The notes below the pieces were generated by a model. The model did no database searches. It was not told the origin of the DNA and worked only from the letters and a program-made list of their open reading frames with translations. This document shows positions 26,763 through 34,342 of a DNA stretch of 64,000 nt, in pieces. The stretch comes from Pseudorhodoferax sp. Leaf265 (lineage in GTDB: Bacteria > Pseudomonadota > Gammaproteobacteria > Burkholderiales > Burkholderiaceae_C): assembly GCF_001422365.1 (NCBI RefSeq), contig NZ_LMMT01000012.1, positions 436,712 to 500,711 on the forward strand. Reading direction: 5' to 3'. Position 1 is the stretch's first letter. Each line of letters starts with the position of its first letter. Both the position numbers and the translations under genes were made by a program.

Positions 26763-26852
26763 CATGGGCTCAGTTTACCGGCACGCCTTCCGGGCGCCGG
26801 CCGCTTCTCCCTTCCCCCAACTGCGCTCCTTGTGCTGGAGCAAAGGACCTCC

Positions 26853-28244
26853 ATGGCGTCCGCTCTCACCGAAAAACTCTCGCGTCTGGTCAAGGAGATC
26901 CGCGGCCAGGCCCGCATCACCGAAGCCAACGTCACCGACATGCTGCGCGAGGTGCGCATGGCGCTGCTGGAGGCCGACGTGGCCCTGCCCGTGGTGCGCG
27001 ACTTCATCGCCCGCGTGAAGGAAAAGGCCCTCGGCCAGGAGGTGCTGGGATCGCTGTCGCCGGGCCAGGCCCTGGTCGGCATCGTCAACCGCGAGCTGGC
27101 CGCCACCATGGGCCAGGGTCTGCCGGGCGCAGAGCTCAACCTGGCGGCCCAGCCGCCCGCGGTGGTGCTGATGGCCGGCCTGCAGGGCACCGGCAAGACC
27201 ACCACCACGGCCAAGTTGGCCAAGTTGCTGACCGAGCGGCGCAAGAAGAAGGTGCTGACGGTGTCGGCCGACGTCTACCGCCCGGCCGCCATCGAGCAGC
27301 TCAAGACCGTCACCAAACAGGCCGGCGCCGAATGGTTCCCGAGCACGGGCGAGCAAAAGCCCGTGGACATCGCGCGCGCCGCGCTGGACCACGCCAAACG
27401 CCACTACTTCGATGTGCTGCTGGTCGACACGGCCGGCCGCCTGGCCGTGGACGAGGCGCTGATGCAGGAGATCCGCGAACTGCACGCCGCGCTGAACCCG
27501 GTGGAGACACTGTTCGTCGTCGACGCCATGCAGGGCCAGGATGCAATGAACGTGGCCAAGGCCTTCGGCGAGGCGCTGCCGCTCACCGGCATCGTGCTGA
27601 CCAAGACCGACGGCGACTCGCGCGGCGGTGCCGCGCTGTCGGCCCGCCATGTCACGGGCGTGCCGATCAAGTTCGCCGGTACCAGCGAGAAGATCGATGG
27701 GCTGGAGGTGTTCGACGCCGAGCGCCATGCCGGCCGTGTGCTGGGCATGGGCGACATCGTGGCCCTGGTCGAGCAGGTCACGGCCAACGTGGACATGGCG
27801 GCGGCGCAGAAGCTGGCGGCCAAGGTCAAGAGCGGCGAGGGCTTCGACCTCAACGACTTCCTGGCCCAGATCCAGCAGATGAACCAGATGGGCGGCCTGT
27901 CCAGCCTGATGGACAAGCTGCCCACGCAGATGTCGGCCAAGGCCGGCCAGGTCGACATGGACCGCGCCGAGCGCGAGATCCGCCGCAAGCAGGGCATCAT
28001 CCACAGCATGACGGCGCTGGAGCGCAGGAAGCCCGACCTCATCAAGGCCACGCGCAAGCGCCGCATCGCCGCCGGTGCCGGCGTTCAGGTGCAGGAGGTC
28101 AACCGCCTGCTCAATGAGTTCGGCCAGATGCAGGAGATGATGAAGAAGATGAAGGGCGGCGGCCTCATGAAGATGATGAAGCGCATGGGCGGCATGAAGG
28201 GCCTCATGGGCGGCGGGGGCGGCATGCCCAAGCTGCCGTTCTGA
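26853..28244 (+). CDS. ffh: Signal recognition particle protein Ffh (SRP54)
   Basis: A 463-residue GTPase that binds 4.5S RNA and signal sequences of nascent inner-membrane proteins. It has the N domain, then the G domain with GLQGTGKTTTTAKLAKLL, DTAGRLAVDEAL and TKTDGDSRGGAAL, then the methionine-rich M domain (about 300-463: MNQMGGLSSLMDKLP to MKKMKGGGLMKMMKRMGGM). Start chosen at 26853 (MASALTEKLSRLVKEI). A strong terminator follows. The RNA partner gene (ffs) is not in the window. Confidence 0.97.
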   Translation: MASALTEKLSRLVKEIRGQARITEANVTDMLREVRMALLEADVALPVVRDFIARVKEKALGQEVLGSLSPGQALVGIVNRELAATMGQGLPGAELNLAAQPPAVVLMAGLQGTGKTTTTAKLAKLLTERRKKKVLTVSADVYRPAAIEQLKTVTKQAGAEWFPSTGEQKPVDIARAALDHAKRHYFDVLLVDTAGRLAVDEALMQEIRELHAALNPVETLFVVDAMQGQDAMNVAKAFGEALPLTGIVLTKTDGDSRGGAALSARHVTGVPIKFAGTSEKIDGLEVFDAERHAGRVLGMGDIVALVEQVTANVDMAAAQKLAAKVKSGEGFDLNDFLAQIQQMNQMGGLSSLMDKLPTQMSAKAGQVDMDRAEREIRRKQGIIHSMTALERRKPDLIKATRKRRIAAGAGVQVQEVNRLLNEFGQMQEMMKKMKGGGLMKMMKRMGGMKGLMGGGGGMPKLPF

Positions 28245-28261
28245 GGCGCGCCCAAGCCGCC

Positions 28262-28295
28262 AGGCCCGCGGCGCGCCAGCGCCGCGGGCCTTTTT
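28262..28295 (+). terminator. Rho-independent terminator of ffh
   Basis: A perfect 13-bp stem AGGCCCGCGGCGC (28262-28274) / GCGCCGCGGGCCT (28279-28291) with a GCCA loop, followed by TTTT. It starts 17 bases after the ffh stop and lies between the converging ffh and PEP-CTERM genes. Confidence 0.93.
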
Positions 28296-28305
28296 CATGG
28301 TGTGC

Positions 28306-29094
28306 TCAAGCCTGGCGCCGGGCGCGCCAGCCCAGGGCCGCCAGGCCGGCCAGCATCAGCGCCATGCCCGAGGGCTCGGGCACCTCGTTGGCCAGCGTGT
28401 AGTTGGCCAGCGTGGCCAGTTGCTCGGCGCTCAGGCCCTCCAGGCGCGGCGCGTCCAGCAGGGCCAGGCCGGTGGCTTGGGCCAGGGCCACGTCGTCGGC
28501 GCCCGGGCCGTTCTCGTCGCTGGCGAGGTAGGCGAAGTTCAGCAGGCTCAGGACCTCGCCGGGCGCGATGCTGACCGAGAAGCTGACGTTGTAGCGGTCC
28601 GGGCTGATCGAGGCCATGCCCAGGCCGTTGTTGCCCGAGACCAGTGCCAGCACCGGGTCGCTGCCGCAGTGGCCGGTCCAGTCGTCCTCGCAGCTGACGA
28701 CCAGGCCGTTCTGGTTGTAATGGACGAGTTCGTCGCCGTCCGAACCCAGGTTGCCGAAGAAGTTCAGCGTGGTGGTGATGACCTGGCTGGAGGTGTTGGC
28801 GAAGCTGTCGAAGAAGCGGAAGACATTGCCGCTCAGCAGCTCGACCTGGCGCGTCTGCGTGAGGCCGGCCGTGCCGCTGTTGTAGAAGCCGAACGCGTCG
28901 AAGGCGCCGTTGCCGCCGTCGACGACCCAGCCCAGGGCCGCGTTGCCCGGCGAGGTGGTGCCGCCCGGGCCGGCGTAGCTGCTGCCGTAGCCGCTGCCGT
29001 TGAAGATGCTGGCGGTGGCCTGCAGGGGTGCGGCGTGCGCGCCGGTGCCGACCAGCAGGGCTGCAGCCGCAGCCATGGCGATGCGAGAGAACAT
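28306..29094 (-). CDS. PEP-CTERM sorting-domain exported protein
   Basis: A 262-residue secreted protein. The start at 29094 gives a signal peptide (MFSRIAMAAAAALLVGTGAHA). The C-terminus carries the PEP-CTERM signature: NEVPEPSGMALMLAGLAALG followed by WRARRQA, i.e. motif, hydrophobic segment and basic tail. Such proteins are processed by exosortase (EpsH/Xrt) and displayed with exopolysaccharide. The body is rich in Gly, Asn and Ser and has a CEDDWTGHCG pair of cysteines. No exosortase gene is in the window. The gene is separated from the upstream metallophosphoesterase by a terminator. Confidence 0.9.
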   Translation of the reverse strand: MFSRIAMAAAAALLVGTGAHAAPLQATASIFNGSGYGSSYAGPGGTTSPGNAALGWVVDGGNGAFDAFGFYNSGTAGLTQTRQVELLSGNVFRFFDSFANTSSQVITTTLNFFGNLGSDGDELVHYNQNGLVVSCEDDWTGHCGSDPVLALVSGNNGLGMASISPDRYNVSFSVSIAPGEVLSLLNFAYLASDENGPGADDVALAQATGLALLDAPRLEGLSAEQLATLANYTLANEVPEPSGMALMLAGLAALGWRARRQA

Positions 29095-29111
29095 GCGAAA
29101 ACTCCAGAACG

Positions 29112-29134
29112 AAAAAAGGGCGGGCAGCCCGCCC
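29112..29134 (-). terminator. Terminator between the metallophosphoesterase and PEP-CTERM genes
   Basis: On the minus strand a 7-bp GGGCGGG/CCCGCCC stem with a 3-nt loop is followed by six T residues (A-run at 29112-29117 on the plus strand). It lies 32 bases after the metallophosphoesterase stop and 18 bases before the PEP-CTERM start. Confidence 0.88.
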
Positions 29135-29165
29135 GCGGGCCGCCTCCGGGGATGAAGCGCGGGGA

Positions 29166-31247
29166 TCAGCTGCGGCGGGCCGTCAGCCACTGCGTCGCCG
29201 GCAGCGGCCGGCCGACCAGGCGGATCTCGCCGATCCAGCCGTAGTAGCCGTCCGTGAGCACGGTGTCCCACCAGCCGGCGCCGACGATCCAGGGGTTGTT
29301 CACGCTCAGCGAGCGCGTGCCCGTCTCCGCGTTGGCGATGTTGCGCAGCACCGGCGCGCCGTCCACGTACATCGTGGTCGTGCGCGTGGCCGGGTCGTTG
29401 ACGATGGCCACGTGGTACCAGGTGTTGCGGATCAGCTCACCGGACCAGGCCGTCTGCGGGTACTGCGCGTTGCTGGCGGGCACGATCTCCCACTGCACCT
29501 CGCGCAGGCTGGAGACGGCGAACAGCACGCTGGAGGCTTCCGGGTCGCCACCGCGGAAGCCGCCCGGCACGTTGCCGCGCCGGCCCACGCGGCCGAGCAG
29601 GTTGGCCCAGCGGTGCTTGTTCGCGTCCCAGTCCGCCGGCAGCTTGATGAAGGCCTCGATGGTGTAGCCGTTCCAGAAGCTGCGGTTGTTGATGGACGCG
29701 CCGACCTGGGTCAGGAAGGCGTTCAGGCGGTCCACGGTCTTGTCGGAGTTGAGGAAGCGCACGCTGCCGGGGGCCGACGACAGGTAGTGCCTGTCGGTGG
29801 ACCAGACCACATCGCCCAGCTGCGCGGCGCCGGTGGGTGCGGCACGGTACATGTGCTGGCCCACGTGCTGGCCGCTGGTGGTGATGTTGGGCAGGGCCTC
29901 GCCCACGCGCACCACCTGGCCCTCGGCGATGCCGGCCGGCGCGCGCCAATGCGCATAGTTGTCCTCGCCGGTGATCAGCGGGAAGTCGTTGGCGTCGGCC
30001 GGTGGACGCTGCACCGTGGGCTGGGGTTCCACGTAGCCCGCGAGGAACTCGCTGCGCACGCGCGGCAGGATGGGCGTGCCGGTGGTGGCCAGCAGCGGCC
30101 GCCAGCGCAGGAAACCCGCGAAGCGCTTCTTGAAGTTGATGGGGATCGTGAAGCGCTGGTTGGCCGCGGTCAGCTCGGCGAAGTCGAACTGCGTCAGCGT
30201 GTTGGCGGGCTTGCCGACGACCCAGGGCGAGAACGACATCACGTCGATCTTGTTGGCGCTGAAGTCCACCTCGTACAGGCGCATCATGGCGTTGCCGCCC
30301 TGGTAGTCCATCTGGTAGTCCACCACCATCTGGTGCACCTCGTTGCCGAAGTTGTTGAACTTCTTGAGGTAGGCCGCGCCGTGGTGGTGGCCGTTCAGCG
30401 TCATGAAGATCTGGTCGTTGTCGCAGATCAGCCTGTCCCACAGCATCTTGCCGTAGTCGGTCTCGGCCGGCGTGACGCCGTCGGCCGCGATGTTGAGCAA
30501 CTGGTGGTTGGACAGGATGACCGGCAGCGTGGGGTTGCGGCGCATCACGTCGCGGGCCCAGGCGATGGCGGCGTCGGAGACGCGCCAGGACAGGGACAGC
30601 ACCATGAACTGCACGCCATGCGCGCTGAACACGTGGCATTCGTTGAAGCCCGAGCTGTCGCGCTCGCGGAAGCTGCTCTGGCGGGCGGCGCGGTTCGTCG
30701 GGAACCACTGCAGGTAGGGCTCGGCCGCCAGGTTGCGCTGGGCATCGGTGCCGAAGCCCTGGTCGCTCGGGCCGTGGTAGTCGTAGTCGGCCAGCACGTC
30801 GTGGTTGCCGGCCAGGATGGAATAGGGGACGCTGGCATTTTCCAGCTGCCGCATCGCCTCGTCGGCCACGCGCCACTGGTTGGGTTTGCCGACCTGGTCG
30901 ACCACGTCGCCCAGGTGGATCACGAACGGGATGTTGTAGGTGCCCGCGTTGTTGGCGATCCAGCGGGTCTGCGCGGCATAGGGTGTGGAGCCGTAGCGGT
31001 TCTGGAACTGCTGGCCCTCGTCGGTCGTCGCGTAGCGCGAATAGAACTGCGTGTCGGGCAGCACGGCGATCGCGAAGCTCGTGACGGCCGCCTGCGCCGC
31101 CTGCGCGGCCTGCAGGAAGCCACCGCCCACCGCCATGGCGGACAGGCCGGCAGCGCCGCGCAGCATGCTGCGGCGGTCGCTGGCGAAGGGGTGCGTTGGT
31201 GTTGTCGCGACGTCCTGTTCGGTGGCGTCGCGTGGTTCTTGGGTCAT
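29166..31247 (-). CDS. Tat-exported calcineurin-like metallophosphoesterase with C-terminal LamG-like domain
   Basis: A 693-residue protein. The start at 31247 is followed by a twin-arginine-type signal (SDRRSMLRGAAGLSAMAVGG, about residues 24-50), so it is probably exported folded. Residues about 55-300 hold the metallophosphoesterase motifs: GDVVDQ, GNHD and GHHHG. Residues about 500-690 look like a LamG/concanavalin-like jelly-roll (YTIEAFIKLPADWD, NTWYHVAIVNDPATRTTTMYVDG, WIGEIRLVGRPL). This suggests a cell-surface or periplasmic phosphoesterase with a carbohydrate- or surface-binding module. The substrate is unknown. The open frame extends far upstream but is out of register with the methyltransferase and regulator genes that really occupy that DNA. 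Confidence 0.85.
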   Translation of the reverse strand: MTQEPRDATEQDVATTPTHPFASDRRSMLRGAAGLSAMAVGGGFLQAAQAAQAAVTSFAIAVLPDTQFYSRYATTDEGQQFQNRYGSTPYAAQTRWIANNAGTYNIPFVIHLGDVVDQVGKPNQWRVADEAMRQLENASVPYSILAGNHDVLADYDYHGPSDQGFGTDAQRNLAAEPYLQWFPTNRAARQSSFRERDSSGFNECHVFSAHGVQFMVLSLSWRVSDAAIAWARDVMRRNPTLPVILSNHQLLNIAADGVTPAETDYGKMLWDRLICDNDQIFMTLNGHHHGAAYLKKFNNFGNEVHQMVVDYQMDYQGGNAMMRLYEVDFSANKIDVMSFSPWVVGKPANTLTQFDFAELTAANQRFTIPINFKKRFAGFLRWRPLLATTGTPILPRVRSEFLAGYVEPQPTVQRPPADANDFPLITGEDNYAHWRAPAGIAEGQVVRVGEALPNITTSGQHVGQHMYRAAPTGAAQLGDVVWSTDRHYLSSAPGSVRFLNSDKTVDRLNAFLTQVGASINNRSFWNGYTIEAFIKLPADWDANKHRWANLLGRVGRRGNVPGGFRGGDPEASSVLFAVSSLREVQWEIVPASNAQYPQTAWSGELIRNTWYHVAIVNDPATRTTTMYVDGAPVLRNIANAETGTRSLSVNNPWIVGAGWWDTVLTDGYYGWIGEIRLVGRPLPATQWLTARRS

Positions 31248-31364
31248 TGCACTGGAGCGGTTGTGGGCGCTTGCCCGGAGCCGCGCAGTGTCGACAGTGC
31301 GCACGACAAGGCCGTGACACGGCATGACGCTGCCATGGCATGCGGAGCTGCGGTGGCGGCTGCT

Positions 31365-31382
31365 GTCCGCACAAGTGCGGAC
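31365..31382 (-). terminator. Short perfect hairpin after the methyltransferase gene
   Basis: GTCCGCAC-AA-GTGCGGAC is a perfect 8-bp inverted repeat 11 bases past the methyltransferase stop. It has no T-run and may be a weak terminator or an operator. The rest of the 146-bp gap (31248-31393) shows no gene. Confidence 0.35.
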
Positions 31383-31393
31383 GCCGCTGCGGC

Positions 31394-32101
31394 TCAGGCG
31401 CGCAAGGCAATCCAGGCGGTCCAGAACAGGCTGGAGAAGAAGCGCTCGGCCCGCATGAAGCCCGCCGCTTCCAGCAGCTGCAGCGAGGCCGCTTCCGTGG
31501 CCGGCGGGTCGGCGCCCTGCAGGATCTTGGCGAGCTTGGCCTGCACCTCGTCCGGTCCGGCGCCGGCCATGCGCCAGCGTTCGGCCCAGGCCTTGAGCAG
31601 CAGCGGCCGGCTCGCGTAGGCGTGGCTGTTGCCCGCCAGGACCAGCGGCGCGCCCGCGGGCAGGCGTTCCGCGATGGTCCGCAGGAGGGCGTGCTTGGCC
31701 GCATCGCCACCCTGGTGGTGCAGCACGCCGATCAGCGTGGCGGCGTCGAAGGTCCGTGCAGGTGCCAGGTCCTGCACGGTGCCGCACACGGCCTCGGTCC
31801 GGTCCGCCAGGCCGAGCGAGCGCAGCCTGTCCATGGCCTGGTCCAGCATCTGCGGCGACGGGTCGACGGCCGTGAAGCGCCAGTGCGGCTGCAGGCGCGC
31901 CAGGCACTGGATCTCCTGCGCCGTGCCGCCCGCGCCCACCACCAGCACCGTGCGTGGGGCGGTGCCGCCCGGCTCCACCGCCGCGCTGAGCAGGCAGGCG
32001 GCGAGTTCGTGGCAGGCCTCGTAGCCGGCCAGCGCGATGCGGCTCTGGCGTTCGTACTCGGCGGCGCGTTCGGCGTCGAATTTGGCGGCGGCGTCTGGCA
32101 T
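31394..32101 (-). CDS. Class I SAM-dependent methyltransferase
   Basis: A 235-residue Rossmann-fold methyltransferase: motif I VLVVGAGGTAQEIQ, the acidic strand-2 end FTAVDPSPQMLDQA, and motif IV-like FDAATLIGVLHHQG. The overall arrangement resembles the small-molecule and tRNA cmo5U-type families, but the substrate is not identifiable. It has no signal peptide. It lies 93 bp downstream of a LysR gene on the same strand. Confidence 0.75.
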   Translation of the reverse strand: MPDAAAKFDAERAAEYERQSRIALAGYEACHELAACLLSAAVEPGGTAPRTVLVVGAGGTAQEIQCLARLQPHWRFTAVDPSPQMLDQAMDRLRSLGLADRTEAVCGTVQDLAPARTFDAATLIGVLHHQGGDAAKHALLRTIAERLPAGAPLVLAGNSHAYASRPLLLKAWAERWRMAGAGPDEVQAKLAKILQGADPPATEAASLQLLEAAGFMRAERFFSSLFWTAWIALRA

Positions 32102-32194
32102 GGTTTCTCCTGCCCGCCAGCATAGGCGCGTGGGGTGCGCCGCGGTGTCTGCGATGGCGAGGCCGGCGCTCGCGCCGTGCGCAGGCCGCGCCGC

Positions 32195-33109
32195 CTATAG
32201 CGCCGCGGCTTCCTGCTCCAGCTGCGCCAGCCGGTGTGCCAGCCGGCCCACGAAGTTCTGCGTGAGCTGCGGCAGCGCGCGCTGGGCCGGCACCACGATG
32301 CCGACCTGCAGCTGGTTCAGCACCGGCAGCGCGAACGGCCGCCAGACCAGTTCGCCGCGGCGCAGCTCGTCCAGCAGCGCGATCTTGGAGAAGGTCGTGA
32401 TGCCCTTGCCGGCCATCACCAGCCGCTTGACCAGCGGTGTGGAATTGCAGGTGGCGACCGGCTCCATGGCCTCCCAGAAGGCGGTGTATTCGGCCGACAG
32501 CGTGGGGCCGAACACCGGCTGGGCGCCCGAGCGGATGAAGGGATGGCGCGCGCAGTCGCGCAGCGCCACGCGCGCGTGGCTGGCCAGCGGGTGGCCCGGC
32601 GGCATCACCACGCCCAAAGGCAGGTGCGCCAGGCTCACGGCCACCGCGCCGGCCGGCAGCCGCGTGACGAAGCTCAGCCCGACGTCGACCTGGCCCGAGG
32701 CCACGAGCTGCGGCACCTCCATGGGCTGGGTCGAGACGATGGTGTAGGTGGCCGCGGGGAACAGCTGCGAGAACGCCTCGACCGCGGCGGGCAGCAGGTT
32801 CTCGAAGCATGAGTCCATGGCCGCCAGCTGGATGTGGCCGCTGCGCTCGCCACGCAGCGCGTCGAGTTCGGTGCGCAGCACCTGGTAGCCGTGCAGCGTT
32901 TCCTGCGCGTGGCGCAGCAGCCGCTCGCCGGCGGGGTTCAGCCGCATGCCGCCGGGCAGGCGGTCGAACAGCTCCGTGCCCAGCTCCTGCTCCAGGTTCA
33001 GGATCTGGCGGTTGACGGCACTGGCCGCCACATGCAGCCGCTCCGATGCCTTGCGCACCGAGCCGCTGCGGGCCACCTCGATGAAGTAGGTGAGGACGCT
33101 GGCGTGCAT
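32195..33109 (-). CDS. LysR-family transcriptional regulator
   Basis: A 304-residue regulator with the N-terminal winged helix (residues about 1-62; FIEVARSGSVRKASERLHVAASAVNRQI) and an effector-binding domain. It resembles the regulator at 41950-42906 (similar AASA-NRQI and FERLPRGMRL/FDRLPGGMRL blocks), so the two are likely paralogues of one subgroup. It starts 14 bases after the stop of the nucleoside-permease-like gene, on the same strand, so it may be cotranscribed with it. The inducer is unknown. Confidence 0.88.
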   Translation of the reverse strand: MHASVLTYFIEVARSGSVRKASERLHVAASAVNRQILNLEQELGTELFDRLPGGMRLNPAGERLLRHAQETLHGYQVLRTELDALRGERSGHIQLAAMDSCFENLLPAAVEAFSQLFPAATYTIVSTQPMEVPQLVASGQVDVGLSFVTRLPAGAVAVSLAHLPLGVVMPPGHPLASHARVALRDCARHPFIRSGAQPVFGPTLSAEYTAFWEAMEPVATCNSTPLVKRLVMAGKGITTFSKIALLDELRRGELVWRPFALPVLNQLQVGIVVPAQRALPQLTQNFVGRLAHRLAQLEQEAAAL

Positions 33110-33123
33110 GGCCCTTCAGGCGC

Positions 33124-34185
33124 TCAGCGCGGCGGCACGCCGGCCGACCATTCGGGCCATTGGCTGACGATGTGGTCGACCACGCGCTCGCCCACGCGTG
33201 CGATGTTCTCCACCGTCTCGGCGAAGCCCCCCGCGGTCTCGCCGGGCGCAGGGTCCAGGTGCTGCAGCGTGGTCTCGCGCGGGTTGCCCTGGTCGAAGTT
33301 GACGGCGCCGCGCAGGCTCATGATGCGGTCCGTGCCATGGGTGCGCTTGATGACCAGCGTGATGGCCGCGGCTTCCATCTCGGTGATGACGTAGTCGTCC
33401 GCTCCGTAGAGCTTGGCGATGTACTGGGCCTGCGCCGACATGCCCGGGCCGTGGAAGAAGGTGTCGCCCGTCATGTGCGTGCCCTGGCCCACGCTCGGGG
33501 CCTGGCGCGCGCGCGGCTCGGGGTAGCGCAGCCGGTAGGCGCGCGCGCTGTCGGAGTCCAACAGCTGCGTCTTGGCCGACAGCTGCATGGCCCAGGCCAG
33601 CAGCGCGGGGTTGAGCTGAAAGCGCCGGTATTCCTCGTAGCCCTTGCGCGGCATGAAGGTCGGCGCACCCGGCGTGTTCTCCTCGGGCGCCCAGCGGTGG
33701 CCCAGGTCGTAGTCCACCAGCCAGCTGCCCCAGGACACGTCGCCGATGGTGCCGCGCGCAGGCGGCGTGCCGGCCACGCCCGTGATCAGGTAGTAGGCCT
33801 GGGAGAAGTCGAAGGCCGGGTTCAGCAGGATGGCCTGCATCGAGGCCGAGGAGTTGACCTTGCCCATGCCCAGCACGGCGCCGCAGACGCCGTCGCTGTT
33901 GCAGTAGACGGGCGCGATGGCGCCCGGCACGCGGATGGGTGTGGCGTTCCTCCAGTAGCGCTCGTACCAGTGCTGGAACTCGCCGGCGCGGTCGCCTGTG
34001 TTCTGGCCGATCTCGAACATCGCGGCGATGAAGACCTTCACGCGCACAGGTTCGGTTGCCCGTGCGCTGGCCGGCGCGACGCTGGCCGATGGCGAGGACG
34101 GGGAGGGGCCTGTGGCACAGCCGGCCAGCAGTGCGGCGGCGGCCAGCCAGGCCAGGATGGAGCGCGGGGCACGCAGGAGGTGCAT
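33124..34185 (-). CDS. Purine nucleoside permease (NUP) family lipoprotein
   Basis: A 353-residue exported protein. The start at 34185 gives a lipoprotein signal ending in LLAGC (about residue 23) and a Ser/Pro/Ala linker. The mature part reads VKVFIAAMFEIGQNTGDRAG, then GMGKVNSSASMQAIL, ITGVAGTPPARGTIGDVSWG and TEMEAAAI, which matches the NUP family of nucleoside-phosphorylase-like proteins. Homologues are known in fungi as purine nucleoside permeases and in bacteria as exported proteins of uncertain role. A periplasmic nucleoside-binding or hydrolysing role is inference. Confidence 0.8.
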   Translation of the reverse strand: MHLLRAPRSILAWLAAAALLAGCATGPSPSSPSASVAPASARATEPVRVKVFIAAMFEIGQNTGDRAGEFQHWYERYWRNATPIRVPGAIAPVYCNSDGVCGAVLGMGKVNSSASMQAILLNPAFDFSQAYYLITGVAGTPPARGTIGDVSWGSWLVDYDLGHRWAPEENTPGAPTFMPRKGYEEYRRFQLNPALLAWAMQLSAKTQLLDSDSARAYRLRYPEPRARQAPSVGQGTHMTGDTFFHGPGMSAQAQYIAKLYGADDYVITEMEAAAITLVIKRTHGTDRIMSLRGAVNFDQGNPRETTLQHLDPAPGETAGGFAETVENIARVGERVVDHIVSQWPEWSAGVPPR

Positions 34186-34269
34186 GGGAATCGCCTTGTG
34201 ATGGTGGGAATGGGGCCGCATCGTAGGCAAACAGGGTGCTGCTCTCAAGCGCTGATTTTCGCGCTGGGC

Positions 34270-34286
34270 GTGCGCAAAAAGCGCAC
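34270..34286. promoter_or_regulatory. Palindrome upstream of the NUP-family gene
   Basis: GTGCGC-AAAAA-GCGCAC is a perfect 6-bp inverted repeat in the 157-bp gap between the mdoH terminator and the NUP-family start. It could be an operator, perhaps for the cotranscribed LysR protein. Nothing else clear is seen in 34186-34269. Confidence 0.3.
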
Positions 34287-34293
34287 AGGCTGC

Positions 34294-34327
34294 AAAAACA
34301 AAAACGCCCCTCGGCGAGGGGCGTTTT
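34294..34327 (-). terminator. Rho-independent terminator of mdoH
   Basis: On the minus strand a 12-bp stem (AAAACGCCCCTC / GAGGGGCGTTTT, 34301-34327) with a 3-nt loop is followed by a TTTTTGTTTTT-type tract (plus-strand A-runs at 34294-34304). It lies 15 bases after the mdoH stop. Confidence 0.93.
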
Positions 34328-34342
34328 GGGGAGGGCGACCGG

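Noticed and set aside
26744-26765. ATG at 26765 as the start of the ccsA-like gene
   Set aside because: It lies on the divergent ffh -10 (TAAAAT) and has no ribosome site; the ATG at 26744 begins directly with the first membrane segment.
29166-32810. The metallophosphoesterase frame stays open to 32810, suggesting a 1214-residue protein
   Set aside because: The upstream part overlaps the methyltransferase and LysR genes in another frame and is low-quality sequence; the Tat signal after the ATG at 31247 marks the real start.
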